Source: Dromaius novaehollandiae (Eukaryota; Chordata; Aves; Casuariiformes; Dromaiidae). From it: a DNA stretch of 64,000 nucleotides. Made by a program: the position numbers and the translations under genes. Each line of letters opens with the position of its first letter. Position 1 is the first letter of the stretch. The stretch covers positions 17,600,469 to 17,664,468 of the forward strand of contig NC_088112.1 of NCBI RefSeq assembly GCF_036370855.1, given 5' to 3'. The notes beneath the pieces are model-generated. The model saw only the letters and a program-made list of their open reading frames with translations. It was not told the origin of the DNA and made no database searches. Positions 62,623 to 64,000 of the stretch are shown one piece after another.

Positions 62623-63704
62623 CCCAATTCCCCAGCAGTGTTTGCAGGAGGCAGTGAGAGGTCACGGCACCCGAGTGAATCTGAGCCTCCGTTTGAGCAA
62701 TGCCAGGCTCTGCTGACCTTGCTACGCAGCTGCAGAGCCGCAGAGGGGCTCCAGGCAGCTCAGGGCGGGTTTCTGGGCTGGGAAAGCCCTGCAGAGGTTT
62801 CAGGCTGCGTTCATTACCCGGCTAACGGAGGTGAGGAGGAAGAGGAGGAAAGCGGCGCGGCGAGGAAAGGGCTTACTCAAACCCAGCTGCTGCGGCCAGA
62901 GCGGTCCCACGGCCTCCAGGCTCCCAGACAGCATCTCGCCCACATCGTTTCTCATCTTTCTTCACCTTCTTAAAGGCATTTGACGGGCTGCAGTTGCTGA
63001 GACAGCCCAGCCGTAGTGAGAGGCTCTCCGATGTGCATTTGAAGACTGGAGCATAAATAAAATCTGTTCTGGAGAGCTAGCCCGGCTCCGGTGACAAGCC
63101 TGGGGGAGAAGGGCTCAGAGTCTGCCCTGCACCTCCTGGCCGGAGGAAGCCCCAGAGCCTGGGGAGCTGTCAGAGTTGCTCTCACTTCGTGTAAATGGCA
63201 GAGAAGAGAGAATGTTATCCCCGAAGAACAGAAAGAGGCATTAAAAGTACATTCACCGCACTTTCTATTTTTTTGGTACCGCTTTAGTTTCAGATTTATA
63301 AGGGGTTGGAGTTTATCATCTTCCTGTATGACGGCCCTACCTGGAAAAAAGCAACAGAATAACAGTCATTTTAGCAGCTAGCCCTAGGCTGGTTCCCGCA
63401 TGCGCCAAACCCACCTGTCCAAGCCTTCAGCTGCTTGCAGTTGGCCATCCATCCTAGTTAAAGCTATTAAAATACCTAAAGACTTTTTTTCCCCAGGAAT
63501 TTGATGAAATTGAATGTAATTAATTTCCTCATTTCTAAGAAGCGGTTAAATTATTTTTGTTCCACATTAGCGAATGATGAAGCTCTCAGGATGGAAACAT
63601 TTTCCTGGCACACTGAAGCAATAGTAATATTTTGCACTTAAAGCATCGGCATTCATCTGAGGGTCACAAAACATCTTGCAAAGGTGGATGAATGTAAGGG
63701 CTGG

Positions 63705-63805
63705 TATGTGTATATATATATACATGCCTACATATATTTATTCATGCACACACACATACATACATATATATATACATACATATATATATATATACATATA
63801 TATAT
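63705..63805. repeat. Compound TA / CATA / CA microsatellite (about 100 bp)
   Basis: Alternating blocks of (TA)n, (CATA)n and (CA)n with two short interruptions. It is the longest simple repeat in the window and lies near its right edge. It yields spurious Tyr/Ile-rich open frames. Confidence 0.9.
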
Positions 63806-64000
63806 GGGCCATCTGTCACTGGCATTTCTATCGCTATCTGTTGTCCATAGCTCCAGCCCCAGCTGTTTCCGGCTGGGCTGAAAGCTGACTCTCACCAAGG
63901 AAATACGGTAACTTCCAGACCTCTGAATTCTTTCAGGGTGGTTTAAAAAGTTTGAAAACACTCATTCTGCCTCTTTCCCCCCATTCCCACAGAAGAAAAA

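Larger units (their letters stand above)
45146..64000. other. Upstream flank of CNOT6, no gene recognised
   Basis: No exon could be assigned to a known family. Base composition alternates between AT-rich blocks (for example 48.5-49.5 and 50.5-51.1 kb, with many homeodomain- and octamer-like words) and GC-richer patches at 49.74-49.97, 54.1-54.8, 56.1-56.9 and 57.9-58.1 kb. Unassigned open frames occur at 56576-57205 (plus, 209 codons), 57946-58446 (minus, 166) and 61921-62232 (minus, 103). Mammalian synteny predicts GFPT2 on this side in divergent orientation, but none of its exons was recognised. Confidence 0.55.

Noticed and set aside
63676..63961. Tyr/Ile-rich open frames near the right edge
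   Set aside because: They translate the TA/CATA microsatellite on either strand.
1..64000. CRISPR arrays, bacterial operons or phage-like systems
   Set aside because: The window is clearly spliced vertebrate DNA; no regularly spaced direct repeats were seen.

Overview
The window is vertebrate nuclear DNA. Protein-coding sequence is split into short exons with GT-AG introns, the background is AT-rich, and there is one strong CpG island. The one gene I can identify is CNOT6 (CCR4a), a deadenylase of the CCR4-NOT complex. All of its coding exons are present on the minus strand. The assembled product is 557 residues, the length known for mammalian CNOT6, and it matches CNOT6 better than its paralogue CNOT6L. 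The coding span is compact: about 31 kb from the first exon to the stop codon, against more than 80 kb for the human gene as I recall it. Few dispersed repeats are visible. Both points suggest a sauropsid, most likely a bird. This is inference; no species-level marker was recognised.

Layout: 1-9.8 kb is downstream flank with no recognisable gene. About 9.8-13.66 kb holds the 3' UTR and its possible extensions, with a convincing poly(A) signal at 11630-11635. 13665-29722 carries eleven coding exons, which in transcript order run from 29.7 kb down to 13.7 kb. 29723-44532 is a 14.8 kb first intron. 43266-45145 is the CpG-island promoter, with a non-coding first exon ending at the donor after 44533. 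45.15-64 kb is upstream flank with no exon I can assign.

Exon by exon, the protein has an N-terminal basic and acidic segment, a leucine-rich repeat block (about residues 39-145) and a short linker. The C-terminal endonuclease/exonuclease/phosphatase nuclease domain follows (about 189-557), with every expected active-site residue present. Regulation that can be read from sequence includes a TATA-less CpG-island promoter with a YY1-like site. There is a seven-codon upstream ORF in exon 1, a tandem donor pair at the LRR-nuclease linker, and several alternative poly(A) signals.

I found no convincing novel system. The observations most worth a second look are the tandem donor, the upstream ORF, an unassigned 103-codon minus-strand ORF near 62 kb, a GC-rich coding-like fragment in intron 1 and a fossil tRNA-derived SINE head in intron 3. 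Known mammalian synteny places GFPT2 upstream and FLT4 downstream of CNOT6; neither was recognised here.
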